From: Actinoplanes sp. TFC3
GTDB lineage: Bacteria > Actinomycetota > Actinomycetes > Mycobacteriales > Micromonosporaceae
NCBI RefSeq assembly: GCF_001553785.1
Contig: NZ_LOJP01000001.1
Location: 5,664,945-5,709,799 of the forward strand
Reading direction: 5' to 3'
Length of the DNA: 44,855 nt
Shown here: positions 1-8,517 of the stretch, piece after piece
Layout: the number at the start of each line of letters is the position of its first letter
Numbering within the stretch: the stretch's first letter is position 1
Notes under the pieces: generated by a model
What the model saw: the letters and a program-made list of their open reading frames with translations, nothing else
Databases searched by the model: none
Told to the model about the DNA's origin: nothing
Translations under genes and position numbers: made by a program

Positions 1-6
1 CGGTCA

Positions 7-53
7 GAAGGGTGTTGATGTCTGTCGTCACAAACGGATCATCGACACCCTTC
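7..53 (-). terminator. Hairpin downstream of the DUF3099 gene
   Basis: Arms at 7-20 and 40-53 form a 14-bp stem with one G.U-type pair and a 19-nt loop. It lies about 40 nt after the stop of the minus-strand DUF3099 gene, the place expected for its terminator. There is no U-tract, as is common in actinobacteria. Confidence 0.5.
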
Positions 54-92
54 GTCATGCCCACGACTCAGGGGTAGTTAGGACTTACTCGT

Positions 93-449
93 CTAGGGTT
101 CGACGTCGATGGTGCGGGCCTTGAGGTCCTCGGCGCTCTCCTGCTCCAGGACCCGCTGCGGGCGAGGCTGCGGCGCGGCCGGATTGGCCTGACTCTTCGG
201 CGGGCGGTCGTTGGCGATGAGGACGGCCATCCAGGGCAGCAGCACCATGCCCGCGGCGCACATGATGAGCCACACCGGCAGTAGCGGCGGCTTGACGCTG
301 ATCAGAATCGCGCCCACAATCAGGCACAAGGAACGAAGGCCCATCATCGAGACGTATCGAATTTTCCGGCTGCGCAGCTGATCGCCGGGGCTGCGGGCGG
401 CATTGGTGATCAGGACGGGCCGCTCCGGCTGCTTCTTCACAACCCTCAT
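93..449 (-). CDS. DUF3099 small membrane protein
   Basis: Encodes 118 residues. A basic N-terminus with the segment ITNAARSPGDQLRSRKIRYV is typical of actinobacterial DUF3099 proteins. Two hydrophobic segments follow (about residues 36-53 and 58-79), then a hydrophilic tail rich in Pro, Gln and Glu. The protein should sit in the cytoplasmic membrane as a helical hairpin. No biochemical role is known for the family and none can be inferred here. The ATG at 449 has no clear ribosome binding site; a GTG at 440 would shorten the protein by three residues. A hairpin at 7-53 follows the stop. Family assignment is from recognisable sequence pattern and size. Confidence 0.75.
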   Translation of the reverse strand: MRVVKKQPERPVLITNAARSPGDQLRSRKIRYVSMMGLRSLCLIVGAILISVKPPLLPVWLIMCAAGMVLLPWMAVLIANDRPPKSQANPAAPQPRPQRVLEQESAEDLKARTIDVEP

Positions 450-483
450 ACTTGCACTGCGACCCGGCTGCGACCACTACAGT

Positions 484-1071
484 TCACGCACCCTTCGCGG
501 CCGCTTTCATCTCCTTCTTGAACGCCCTCACCTTGCTCAGCGATTCGGCGTCCACGATGTCGGCCACGCTCCGGTAAGACCCCTGCTCACCGTAGGCACC
601 AGCGGCCTCCCGCCACCCCGGCGGCTGCACCCCGTACCGCTTACCGAGCAGCGCGGCGAAGATCTGCGACTTCTGCTTACCGAACCCGGGCAGAGCAGCG
701 ATCCGCTTGACCAGCTCCTTGCCATCCTCGGCATCGCGCCACAGGTTCACGGCATCACCGTCGTAGGTGCCGACGAGCGCGCGGCAGACCTCCTGGACGC
801 GGCCGGCCATCGCCTTCGGGAAGCGGTGCAGGGCGGGCGGCTCGGCGAAGATCTCGACAAGGGCATCGGGGTCGAAGGCTGCGAGTTCGTCTGCGGTGGG
901 TTCGTGGCCGAGGCGCTGAGCGAGAACGTACGGCGAACTGAACGCCTTCTCCAACGGGATCTGCTGATCCAGCACCATGCCAAGCGTCAGGGCCAGCGGA
1001 TCCCGGTTAAGAAGTTCGTTTGCTTCGGGCACGATCGGTAGAGCAACAACCATGTTCCACTCAACTTCCAT
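484..1071 (-). CDS. HhH-GPD-type base excision repair-like protein
   Basis: Encodes 195 residues. The N-terminal half carries the segment LALTLGMVLDQQIPLEKAF, and the second half a helix-hairpin-helix core LPGFGKQKSQIF (about residues 127-138). This matches the short actinobacterial HhH-GPD family, often mislabelled as a HesB-type Fe-S protein. Larger HhH-GPD enzymes are DNA glycosylases, but this short form lacks an obvious Fe-S cluster loop, and I cannot place the catalytic Asp with confidence, so activity is unproven. The ATG at 1071 has a GAGG ribosome binding site 7 nt upstream; an internal ATG at 1053 is the alternative. It is transcribed away from darT. Confidence 0.7.
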   Translation of the reverse strand: MEVEWNMVVALPIVPEANELLNRDPLALTLGMVLDQQIPLEKAFSSPYVLAQRLGHEPTADELAAFDPDALVEIFAEPPALHRFPKAMAGRVQEVCRALVGTYDGDAVNLWRDAEDGKELVKRIAALPGFGKQKSQIFAALLGKRYGVQPPGWREAAGAYGEQGSYRSVADIVDAESLSKVRAFKKEMKAAAKGA

Positions 1072-1172
1072 GTGAGCCTCGACGTGTCACCAGGGCAATG
1101 CGATCGGTCGATGACATCCTGACTCCCGCGACGGACCGAGCCGCCGGCGAGGATGCGGGGACCGACTACAGC

Positions 1173-1853
1173 ATGACTGACTCAGATGTTCCAGCCGCCG
1201 GCATTCAGTGGCTCTACCACTTCACGCATGTCGACAACCTCGCTGCCATCCGGGCCGCCGGAAGCCTGAGCTGCGACGTGGTCGCGCGAGAAGGACTGAC
1301 CCGTACGGAGGATAGGCGCCAGAGACATCAAGGAGTCCAGACGACAGCGGGCGATCCCCGTCGAGCCGGGCGGCCACGTCGGGGATTACGTACCGTTCTA
1401 TTTCGCGCCCCGGTCGCCGATGATGTACCGGATCTCCTGCGAGCATCGGGACAGTGTTCCCGATCGCTATCAAGGTGGCGACAAGCCGCTGGCGTATCTG
1501 CTCACGACCGTTCGAGCAGTTGTTGACGCTGGGTTGACGTGGATCGCCACAGACGGCAACGCAGCAACGGCCACGTCCGACTTCACCACAGATTTGCAGG
1601 CTATGCCCCGCATCGTCGACTAGCCGCTCATGACGAGCGAGCGCTGGAACAACACGCCAGATGACCCGGATCGGCAGCGTCGACGCCAAGCCGAGTTTCT
1701 CGTCCACCGCCGGCTGCCGCTCGACCTTGTCCGGTGGATCGGCGTGCACAACGACTACTACAGGTCTCGGGTCGATAAGTTTTTGTTGATCATCACCTTG
1801 GTCGGCGGATTATCGTCAGACCCGACTGGTACTACGGATTCGAACGGAGGTGA
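1173..1853 (+). pseudogene. darT: darT, DNA ADP-ribosyltransferase toxin, disrupted by two frameshifts and a stop
   Basis: DarT toxins attach ADP-ribose from NAD+ to single-stranded DNA. The reading starts at ATG 1173 with the hallmark YHFTHVDNL motif. At about 1310-1311 one extra G moves the frame: GLTRTE is followed, in the next frame, by IGARDIKESRRQR and then GDYVPFYFAPRSPMMYRI, both classic DarT blocks. An in-frame TAG at 1621-1623 then interrupts the protein, where homologues usually have Trp (TGG). Reading resumes as WNNTPDDPDRQRRRQAEFLVH, which contains the catalytic Glu of the family. A third lesion sits in the T-run 1780-1784, where one added T would join the frame to the conserved end VRPDWYYGF. 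The repaired protein would be about 226 residues, normal for DarT. The TGA at 1851-1853 lies just before darG. As written, no functional toxin can be made. The alternative is sequencing error in all three places. Confidence 0.88.
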
Positions 1854-1858
1854 CGAAC

Positions 1859-2929
1859 ATGATCGAAGAAGCCCGCGGGAACCTCCTTACGGCCGACACG
1901 GAGGCTCTCGTCAACACCGTCAACACCGTGGGCGTCATGGGGAAAGGCATCGCCCTCCAGTTCAAGCGAGCCTTCCCAGCAAACTTTCGTGCATACCGGG
2001 CAGCCTGCGCCCGCGGTGAGGTACAGCTGGGCCGAGTTTGGGCGTTTGACACAGGCGTGATCGGCGCTCGGCGTTATGTCCTCAACTTCCCGACAAAGAA
2101 CCACTGGCGCAGCGATTCGCGGCTGACCGACATCTCCACCGGCCTGGACTCCCTGGTAACGATCATCGGCGAACTCGGAATCACCTCGGTAGCCATACCC
2201 GCGCTCGGGTGCGGCAACGGAGGATTGAACTGGAATCAAGTTCGCCCCCTTATTGAAGCGGCTTGCAGGCGCATGCCCGACGTGCGAGCAGTCGTCTATC
2301 CGCCTGAGGGTGCTCCCTCGCCAACTGCGATGCCGAACGCCACCCAGCGCCCACCCCTTACTCATCATCGTGCGTTACTGCTGGCAACCATCAACCAATA
2401 TCTGGTCCGCGCAAGACTTCAGGAGGTCCGCGAAGGCATCAGCGAATTGGAGGTCCAGAAGCTCGCCTACTTCCTCCAAGTCCTGGGCGCTCCACTGACC
2501 CTGAACTTCGTTCGCGGGACCTACGGCCCGTACGCCCCTCAACTCGGGCATGTCTTGAATTCCCTCGAGGGTCACCATCTGAGCGGGCTCGGCGACCGAT
2601 CAGCCAAAGTGACAGAGTTTGCTCCGATAAATCCAGTTGCGGAAAGCGTCGATGCTGCCGAACGTCTGCTGGCCGAGCATCCTGCTGATCTGCAGCGCCT
2701 GACGACCCTGCTCGATCTTGTCGAAGGCTTCGAGACTCCGTACAGCCTTGAGCTACTGGCAACGGTGCACTTCGCGTCGGGTCACTCACCGAAAACCGAT
2801 GACACGGCGACTCTTGCTGATCGAGTTGCGTCCTGGAGCCTGCGCAAGGCTTGGCTGTTCACAGCGAGGCACGTTGCCCTAGCAGCTGAGAGACTCGCCG
2901 AGCGCGGCCTTTTGCCGGGCGTGAACTAG
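1859..2929 (+). CDS. darG: DarG macrodomain antitoxin, DNA ADP-ribosyl glycohydrolase
   Basis: Encodes 356 residues. The N-terminal macrodomain (about 1-150) opens with GNLLTADTEALVNTVNTVG and GVMGKGIALQFK, has FPTKNHWR with Lys80 at the position of the known catalytic Lys of DarG, and GCGNGGLNW. The C-terminal part (about 165-355, including QKLAYFLQ and YGPYAP) is the domain that binds and blocks DarT in the family. Both activities therefore look intact: removal of ADP-ribose from DNA and direct neutralisation of toxin. I chose ATG 1859 because GGAGG (1846-1850) lies 8 nt upstream; a GTG at 1850 overlaps that site. The gene begins 5 nt after the darT stop, so the pair was an operon. Third codon positions are less G/C-rich than in flanking genes, which fits horizontal transfer. 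Confidence 0.92.
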   Translation: MIEEARGNLLTADTEALVNTVNTVGVMGKGIALQFKRAFPANFRAYRAACARGEVQLGRVWAFDTGVIGARRYVLNFPTKNHWRSDSRLTDISTGLDSLVTIIGELGITSVAIPALGCGNGGLNWNQVRPLIEAACRRMPDVRAVVYPPEGAPSPTAMPNATQRPPLTHHRALLLATINQYLVRARLQEVREGISELEVQKLAYFLQVLGAPLTLNFVRGTYGPYAPQLGHVLNSLEGHHLSGLGDRSAKVTEFAPINPVAESVDAAERLLAEHPADLQRLTTLLDLVEGFETPYSLELLATVHFASGHSPKTDDTATLADRVASWSLRKAWLFTARHVALAAERLAERGLLPGVN

Positions 2930-3160
2930 TTTCTCCATTTACCCGGTGGCTGGTGGCTACGACCTCCGCACGGGCAGTGCTCCAACGCCCCGTTCATCGA
3001 GTCGTATTTGGCGGGCATCTTCCGGAAGCTCGCTGCGGAACCCGCACCGGCCGCCGCATTGCACGGGGACAACAATCCTCTGCTGCGGATGTTCGAGAGC
3101 TTTGTCCGATCGGCGCAGGAGTCCCGCGAGACCGGAAAACATCAGGTCGTGGCCTGCTGA
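2930..3160 (+). other. Possible gene remnant after darG
   Basis: The frame of darG stays open for 76 codons past its TAG, up to TGA at 3158-3160. The later part (NAPFIESYLAGIFRKLAAEP, then NPLLRMFESFVRS) has protein-like composition with amphipathic helices, but there is no start codon with a ribosome binding site and I do not recognise the family. It may be the tail of a gene lost when the DarTG locus inserted, or chance in GC-rich DNA. Confidence 0.25.
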
Positions 3161-3175
3161 ACCGATCGGGAAATC

Positions 3176-5545
3176 GTGGCGGATGCGGGGCGGCGACGGC
3201 GGTGGGCTGGGTTGGCCCTCGTTGTGTTTGTGCTGCTGGCCGGCGGTGGGAGCACGGCCTTCGCCACCCTGACGGTGCAGCGGGCCGAGCAGCGCAATGC
3301 CGAGCGGGCCATGGAGGAGAACACCACGCTGGTGGTACGGGCCCTGCTGGCCGAGGCGCAGCACTACTCCGATGCCGTACGAGATGTCGCCGCCGGGCTG
3401 AACACCCAGGCCAACCTGACCCGGGCCGACTTCTTCACCGCCACCAGCGCCGTCACCAAAGCACGGTTGCCGGGCGCCACCTCCCTTTCCTTCGTTGCGC
3501 CGGCGACCACCGCGGCCATCCCGGCAACCCAGGTCTACTGGCGCCGCCAAGGTGCGGTAAACCTGCGGCTCGCGCCCGCGCACAGCGACACCGGCGAGCA
3601 TTCCTTCGTGGTGTACGGCCGCACCCTGGACTCGGTGCCCGTTCCCATCGGCGTGGACCTGTCCCCGATCAACGCCCCGGCGGAGGCGTTGGCGACCGCT
3701 GAGCGGACCGGGCAGGCGACCATGAGTCAGGCGTACGTTCTGGTCAAGGACCGTGACCTGCCGAGGGACCAGCAGCAACTCTCGTTCGTGATCGCCATGC
3801 CGGTGTACGCGCCGGGGGACGGCTCGTTACGGGGCTGGGTGGTGCTGGCCGTGCACGGCACCGACTTCCTGCGGGCCAGCATCGCCGAGCAGACCAACAG
3901 CGCCGTCAGCGTGGCCCTGGCCGAACGACGGGGGGCCACTACCTTTCCCATTGTCACGGTGGGTGACCCCGACGCGAGCTTGCCGCTGGTTCGTGAACGC
4001 ACGGTGACCATTGCCCAGCGGGAGTGGCGGCTGACGATCCGCCCGACGGCCCGGTTGCTGAGCGCCTCGGACCGGCGGATGGGCACGATCGCGCTCGCCG
4101 GTGGGTCCGTGGTCACGCTGCTGGTGGCCGCGCTGGTCGCCTTGCTGATCGGAGGGCGGAACCGAGCCCTGGCCCGCGTCGAGGAGGCCACCGCGGCCCT
4201 GCGCAGCGACCTGAAGCGGCGCAAGGTGATCGAGCGGACGTTGCGTGAACGCGAGGACGAGTTGCGCCGGCTCGCTCTGCACGACTCGCTGACCGGGCTG
4301 GCCAACCGCGCCGCGCTGGAGGGACAACTGGAGGCCGCACTGCGTGAGCAGGCCCGCATCGGGCTGCTGCTGATCGACCTCAACGGCTTCAAACCGATCA
4401 ATGACATGTACGGCCACGCGGCCGGTGACCTGGTGCTCGCCGAGTTCAGCCGGCTGCTCGTGGACAGTGTGCGCGCCCATGACGTGGTGGCCCGCATCGG
4501 CGGCGACGAGTTCGTGGTACTGCTGGCCGAGGTGCCGGACGAGGCGCACGCGGTGATGGTGGCGCAGCGCATCCTCGACGCGGCGGCGGCCGGTCCGGTG
4601 CGGGTGGACGAGGACACCGTGCCGATCCGGGCCAGCATCGGGGTGACCATCGCCCAACCCGGTGACACGCCGAAGGAGGTGCAGCGCCGCGCCGACGTGG
4701 CGATGTACCACGCCAAGCGCACCGGCTCGCACAACCTGGCGGTGCACGACCCGGCGATGGTGGACCGGCGCACTGCGGACGCCGCGCTGGCCGATGACAT
4801 CCTGGTGGCCCTGGAACGCGACGAGTTGCGCGTGGTCTACCAGCCCATCGTCGACCTGGGCGACGGCTCCCCGGTGGCGGCCGAGACGCTGCTGCGCTGG
4901 GAGCACCCCCGGCACGGCCTGGTGCCGCCGGACCGGTTCATCGCGCTGGCCGAGCGCAACGGGTCGATCAACGCGATCGGGTTGTGGGTGCTGGAACAGG
5001 CATGCCGGCAAGCTCTGCAATGGGACGTGCGCTACGTCAGCGTGAACATGTCGCCGCGCCAGTTGCAGGAGCCGGCGATCGTGGGCGAGGTGCTCGAGGT
5101 GCTGCGGCGTACGGGGCTGGCCCCGGCGAAGCTGGTGCTTGAGGTTACCGAGTCGGTCATGGTGGACGAGACCGCTGGCATTCCGGCGTTGCGGGAGCTG
5201 CGAGCGTACGGAATCAGGATCGCGATTGATGATTTTGGCACCGGCTATTCGTCGTTGCACTATCTGACCCGCATGCCGGTGGACATCCTGAAGATCGACC
5301 GGAGCTTCGTCAACGAGCTGAACGGTACGCCGGAGGGTGCTGCGGTGACCGAGGCGGTGCTGCGGCTCAGTCACGCTCTGCACCTGACCACGATTGCGGA
5401 GGGTATCGAGACGTCGGCCCAGGCTCGTGAGCTGCGTGCGCTCGGCTGCCACACCGGTCAGGGCTACCTGTACGCGCGTCCGCAGCCAGCCACCGAGTTG
5501 CGCGGGTTTGCCGCCCCGCTCGACGGGCAACCACTGCCACTATGA
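3176..5545 (+). CDS. CHASE-GGDEF-EAL cyclic-di-GMP synthase/phosphodiesterase
   Basis: Encodes 789 residues. Order: N-terminal membrane helix (about 11-30), extracytoplasmic CHASE-type sensor (about 45-265), second membrane helix (about 305-325), short coiled linker, GGDEF domain, EAL domain. The GGDEF motif is intact (442-446) and is preceded by an RAHD inhibitory I-site at the correct 5-residue spacing. The EAL motif reads ETL (570-572), a common active variant, with DDFGTG at 685-690, KIDRSF and EGIET also present. Known chemistry: GGDEF makes c-di-GMP from two GTP, EAL hydrolyses it. Both modules look competent, so the sensor may decide the balance. The start is a GTG with only a weak ribosome binding site. 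The stop overlaps the next gene by 4 nt. Confidence 0.92.
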   Translation: MADAGRRRRWAGLALVVFVLLAGGGSTAFATLTVQRAEQRNAERAMEENTTLVVRALLAEAQHYSDAVRDVAAGLNTQANLTRADFFTATSAVTKARLPGATSLSFVAPATTAAIPATQVYWRRQGAVNLRLAPAHSDTGEHSFVVYGRTLDSVPVPIGVDLSPINAPAEALATAERTGQATMSQAYVLVKDRDLPRDQQQLSFVIAMPVYAPGDGSLRGWVVLAVHGTDFLRASIAEQTNSAVSVALAERRGATTFPIVTVGDPDASLPLVRERTVTIAQREWRLTIRPTARLLSASDRRMGTIALAGGSVVTLLVAALVALLIGGRNRALARVEEATAALRSDLKRRKVIERTLREREDELRRLALHDSLTGLANRAALEGQLEAALREQARIGLLLIDLNGFKPINDMYGHAAGDLVLAEFSRLLVDSVRAHDVVARIGGDEFVVLLAEVPDEAHAVMVAQRILDAAAAGPVRVDEDTVPIRASIGVTIAQPGDTPKEVQRRADVAMYHAKRTGSHNLAVHDPAMVDRRTADAALADDILVALERDELRVVYQPIVDLGDGSPVAAETLLRWEHPRHGLVPPDRFIALAERNGSINAIGLWVLEQACRQALQWDVRYVSVNMSPRQLQEPAIVGEVLEVLRRTGLAPAKLVLEVTESVMVDETAGIPALRELRAYGIRIAIDDFGTGYSSLHYLTRMPVDILKIDRSFVNELNGTPEGAAVTEAVLRLSHALHLTTIAEGIETSAQARELRALGCHTGQGYLYARPQPATELRGFAAPLDGQPLPL

Positions 5546-5880
5546 GCGACATTAACGACGAGATCGGTCACGGCGAGTACGGCGCGGGCGCGACGGAGGT
5601 GCCCAGCACCTACCGTCCGGACAAGGGCGAGGACGACCCGGGCCTGTCGAGCACGTATGAAGCCGGCACCGACCCGGAGGAGCTGCTCAACGGCGGTCCG
5701 CGCCCCGAGCACGGCATCATGACCACCACCGGCGGCACCGCAGGACCCAACAGCTTCCGCCAGCCGGCCCGGCACGGCCCCGGCGTCGCGCCCACCACCA
5801 CTGGCGACGCCACCACCGGCTCGATGGACTCCCCCACCGACGGCGCCACGAGCGACGCCACCAGCAACGCGATCGACTGA
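5542..5880 (+). CDS. Small hydrophilic protein coupled to the c-di-GMP enzyme
   Basis: Encodes 112 residues. The ATG overlaps the stop of the GGDEF-EAL gene (ATGA at 5542-5545), which predicts translational coupling. The protein is acidic and low in hydrophobics, with no signal peptide and no membrane segment. It is rich in Gly, Thr, Asp and Pro, and its C-terminus is almost entirely Thr/Ser/Ala/Asp; it is probably disordered. I do not recognise a family. The coupling suggests a partner role with the upstream enzyme, but that is inference. Confidence 0.7.
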   Translation: MSDINDEIGHGEYGAGATEVPSTYRPDKGEDDPGLSSTYEAGTDPEELLNGGPRPEHGIMTTTGGTAGPNSFRQPARHGPGVAPTTTGDATTGSMDSPTDGATSDATSNAID

Positions 5881-5890
5881 TCAATTGCGG

Positions 5891-5919
5891 CTGCCCGCTC
5901 CACGAAGAGGGGCGGGCAG
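5891..5919 (+). terminator. Hairpin between the small protein gene and dtd
   Basis: Arms CTGCCCGC (5891-5898) and GCGGGCAG (5912-5919) form an 8-bp GC stem, 10 nt after the stop of the small protein gene and 16 nt before dtd. A TAGGCT sequence just after it (5920-5925) could be a -10 element for dtd, giving a very short or leaderless transcript. No U-tract is present. Confidence 0.4.
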
Positions 5920-5934
5920 TAGGCTGGTGCGCCG

Positions 5935-6357
5935 ATGAGAGCTTTGATCCAGACCGTGAGCCGGGCCAGCGTCACCGTTGACGACGAGGTGGCCGGCAAG
6001 ATCGAGGACGGCCTGCTGGTGCTGCTCGGGATCACCCATTCCGATACCGAAGCGCTGGCGCAGACCATGGCCCGCAAGGTGCACGAGCTGCGGATCCTTG
6101 ATGAGGAGCGCTCGGCCTCCGACGCCGGGGCGCCGCTGCTGGTGGTCAGCCAGTTCACCCTGTACGGCGACGCGCGCAAGGGCCGCCGGCCCACCTGGTC
6201 GGCTGCCGCGCCCGCCGAGGTTGCCGAGCCCCTGGTCACCGCGTTCGTCGAGGCGTTGCGAGCGCGCGGCGCACACGTGGAGACCGGCCGGTTCCGGACC
6301 CACATGCTCGTGGAGAGCGTGAACGTGGGCCCGCGAACCGTCGTACTGGACCTGTGA
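5935..6357 (+). CDS. dtd: D-aminoacyl-tRNA deacylase
   Basis: Encodes 140 residues, close to the usual length of about 145. DTD hydrolyses D-amino acids (and glycine mischarged on tRNA-Ala) from tRNA, a cytosolic proofreading step. The N-terminus MRALIQTVSRASVTVD is standard. The active-site block SQFTLYGD is present near residue 75. The second signature, usually NxGPVT, reads NVGPRT at the C-terminus, so the cross-subunit Gly-Pro motif is kept with Arg replacing Val. It starts at ATG 5935 right after a hairpin and ends 11 bp from the convergent Spo0M-like gene. Confidence 0.93.
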   Translation: MRALIQTVSRASVTVDDEVAGKIEDGLLVLLGITHSDTEALAQTMARKVHELRILDEERSASDAGAPLLVVSQFTLYGDARKGRRPTWSAAAPAEVAEPLVTAFVEALRARGAHVETGRFRTHMLVESVNVGPRTVVLDL

Positions 6358-6368
6358 ACGAAAGATTC

Positions 6369-7154
6369 TCAGAAGAACCCGCGGCGGCGGGCGGACTGTT
6401 GCAGCCAGTTGTCGAGCTGCGAGGTCCAGTCGAGCTGGTCGACGGAGTGGTAGTCCACGTCGAAGCGGCCGAACGCGTCGTGGCCCTCGGTGAACAACCC
6501 GCCGCGCTTGTCGATCTCCAGCACCACCTGTAGCTGGTGCGGGGTGGGCAGGAACGTCACCTCGAGCTGGTTGATGCCGTGCGCGTACTGCGACGGCGGG
6601 TAGAACTCGATCTCCTGGTAGAACGGAAGGTGCTGCTGCACGCCGTAAACGCGGCCGCGTTCCACGTCGGCCCGGCTGAACCGGAAACCCAGTCGCAGGA
6701 AGGCGTCGAGGATGCGCTCCTGCGCGGGCAGCGGATGCACCGCCACCGCGTCCAGGTCACCCTTGTCGACCGCCCGGGCCACCTCGAGTTCGGTGCGCAG
6801 ACCCATCGTCATGCCGTGCAGGTGCTGGCCGTACACCTCGGTGATCGGGGTTTCCCAGGGCACGTCGAAGCGGAACGGTACGTCGTAGCGCGCCCCGGCA
6901 TCGAGCTTGAACGACCCGGTCAGCCGCTGACGGTGGAACTCCTGGTCGGTGTTGTACTCGCTGTCGCCGCTCTCCACCTCGACCCGGGTGAGCAGACCGA
7001 CCGACACATACTCGATGTCGACGGGGTGCTCGCCGCCGGTCACGTGCACCTGGCCCTCGAGGTAACCGCCGGGGCGGCAGTTGGGATTCGCCAGCACCGT
7101 CTCCACCGACGGACCGCCCACACCCATCGCCTGCATCAGCCGTTTGAAGACCAC
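6369..7154 (-). CDS. Spo0M-type sporulation control protein
   Basis: Encodes 261 residues. The arrestin-like N-terminal half (VETVLANPNCRPGGYLEGQVHVTGG, split by a turn, then VDIEYVSVGL) and the middle segment FRFDVPWETPITEVYGQ are characteristic of the Spo0M family. In Bacillus the family influences sporulation and cell division; the role in actinomycetes is not established. The protein is soluble, with no signal peptide. The GTG start at 7154 has GGAGG a few bases upstream. It is divergent from the sigma-factor gene across 242 bp. Confidence 0.85.
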   Translation of the reverse strand: MVFKRLMQAMGVGGPSVETVLANPNCRPGGYLEGQVHVTGGEHPVDIEYVSVGLLTRVEVESGDSEYNTDQEFHRQRLTGSFKLDAGARYDVPFRFDVPWETPITEVYGQHLHGMTMGLRTELEVARAVDKGDLDAVAVHPLPAQERILDAFLRLGFRFSRADVERGRVYGVQQHLPFYQEIEFYPPSQYAHGINQLEVTFLPTPHQLQVVLEIDKRGGLFTEGHDAFGRFDVDYHSVDQLDWTSQLDNWLQQSARRRGFF

Positions 7155-7408
7155 CCGACCTCCTCCTTACGCCAGTCTTCTCGCAGATTACCCGGCTGGA
7201 ACAAGCCAACTCGCCGCCGCGATATCCGAAAAGTCGCCGCGTACCGGGCATTGCGTCTCGGGGTTCTCCCTGATTCATGCCACGTGAGCGGCTGCCTCAC
7301 CTCCGCTTAACGCCCCCCGGTCCAAACTTTTGATCACAACCGCGAAACAGCGGCTGGCAAGCACGACATCGGTTGACGCGGGGAGGGGACTGAAAGGTGG
7401 TCCTGCAG

Positions 7409-8410
<1,002 letters not shown>

Positions 8411-8427
8411 GGTCCTGCTCGACGGGT

Positions 8428-8454
8428 GCCGGTCGCACGGGGAGCGCGACCGGC
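8428..8454. terminator. Bidirectional terminator hairpin between convergent sigB and the acetyltransferase gene
   Basis: Arms GCCGGTCGC (8428-8436) and GCGACCGGC (8446-8454) make a 9-bp GC stem with a 9-nt loop. It lies 18 nt past the sigma-factor stop and 64 nt past the stop of the convergent gene, so it could serve both. Confidence 0.55.
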
Positions 8455-8517
8455 GCCGCACTGGCAAGATCCTCGCCGTGCGCCGCCTTATGACCGAGGA
8501 CCTCTGACAGAACCTGA

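Noticed and set aside
1310..1784. Programmed frameshifting in darT
   Set aside because: There is no slippery heptamer at 1310, and a nonsense codon at 1621 would still stop the protein. Three separate lesions fit decay or sequence error better.
2953..3778. Overlapping open frames on both strands before and within the start of the GGDEF-EAL gene
   Set aside because: Neither has family-like sequence, and both overlap the clearly coding CHASE region.
3827..5530. Long antisense open frame across the GGDEF-EAL gene
   Set aside because: It mirrors the codon bias of the real gene on the other strand, its protein is rich in His, Gln and Arg, and no family is recognisable.
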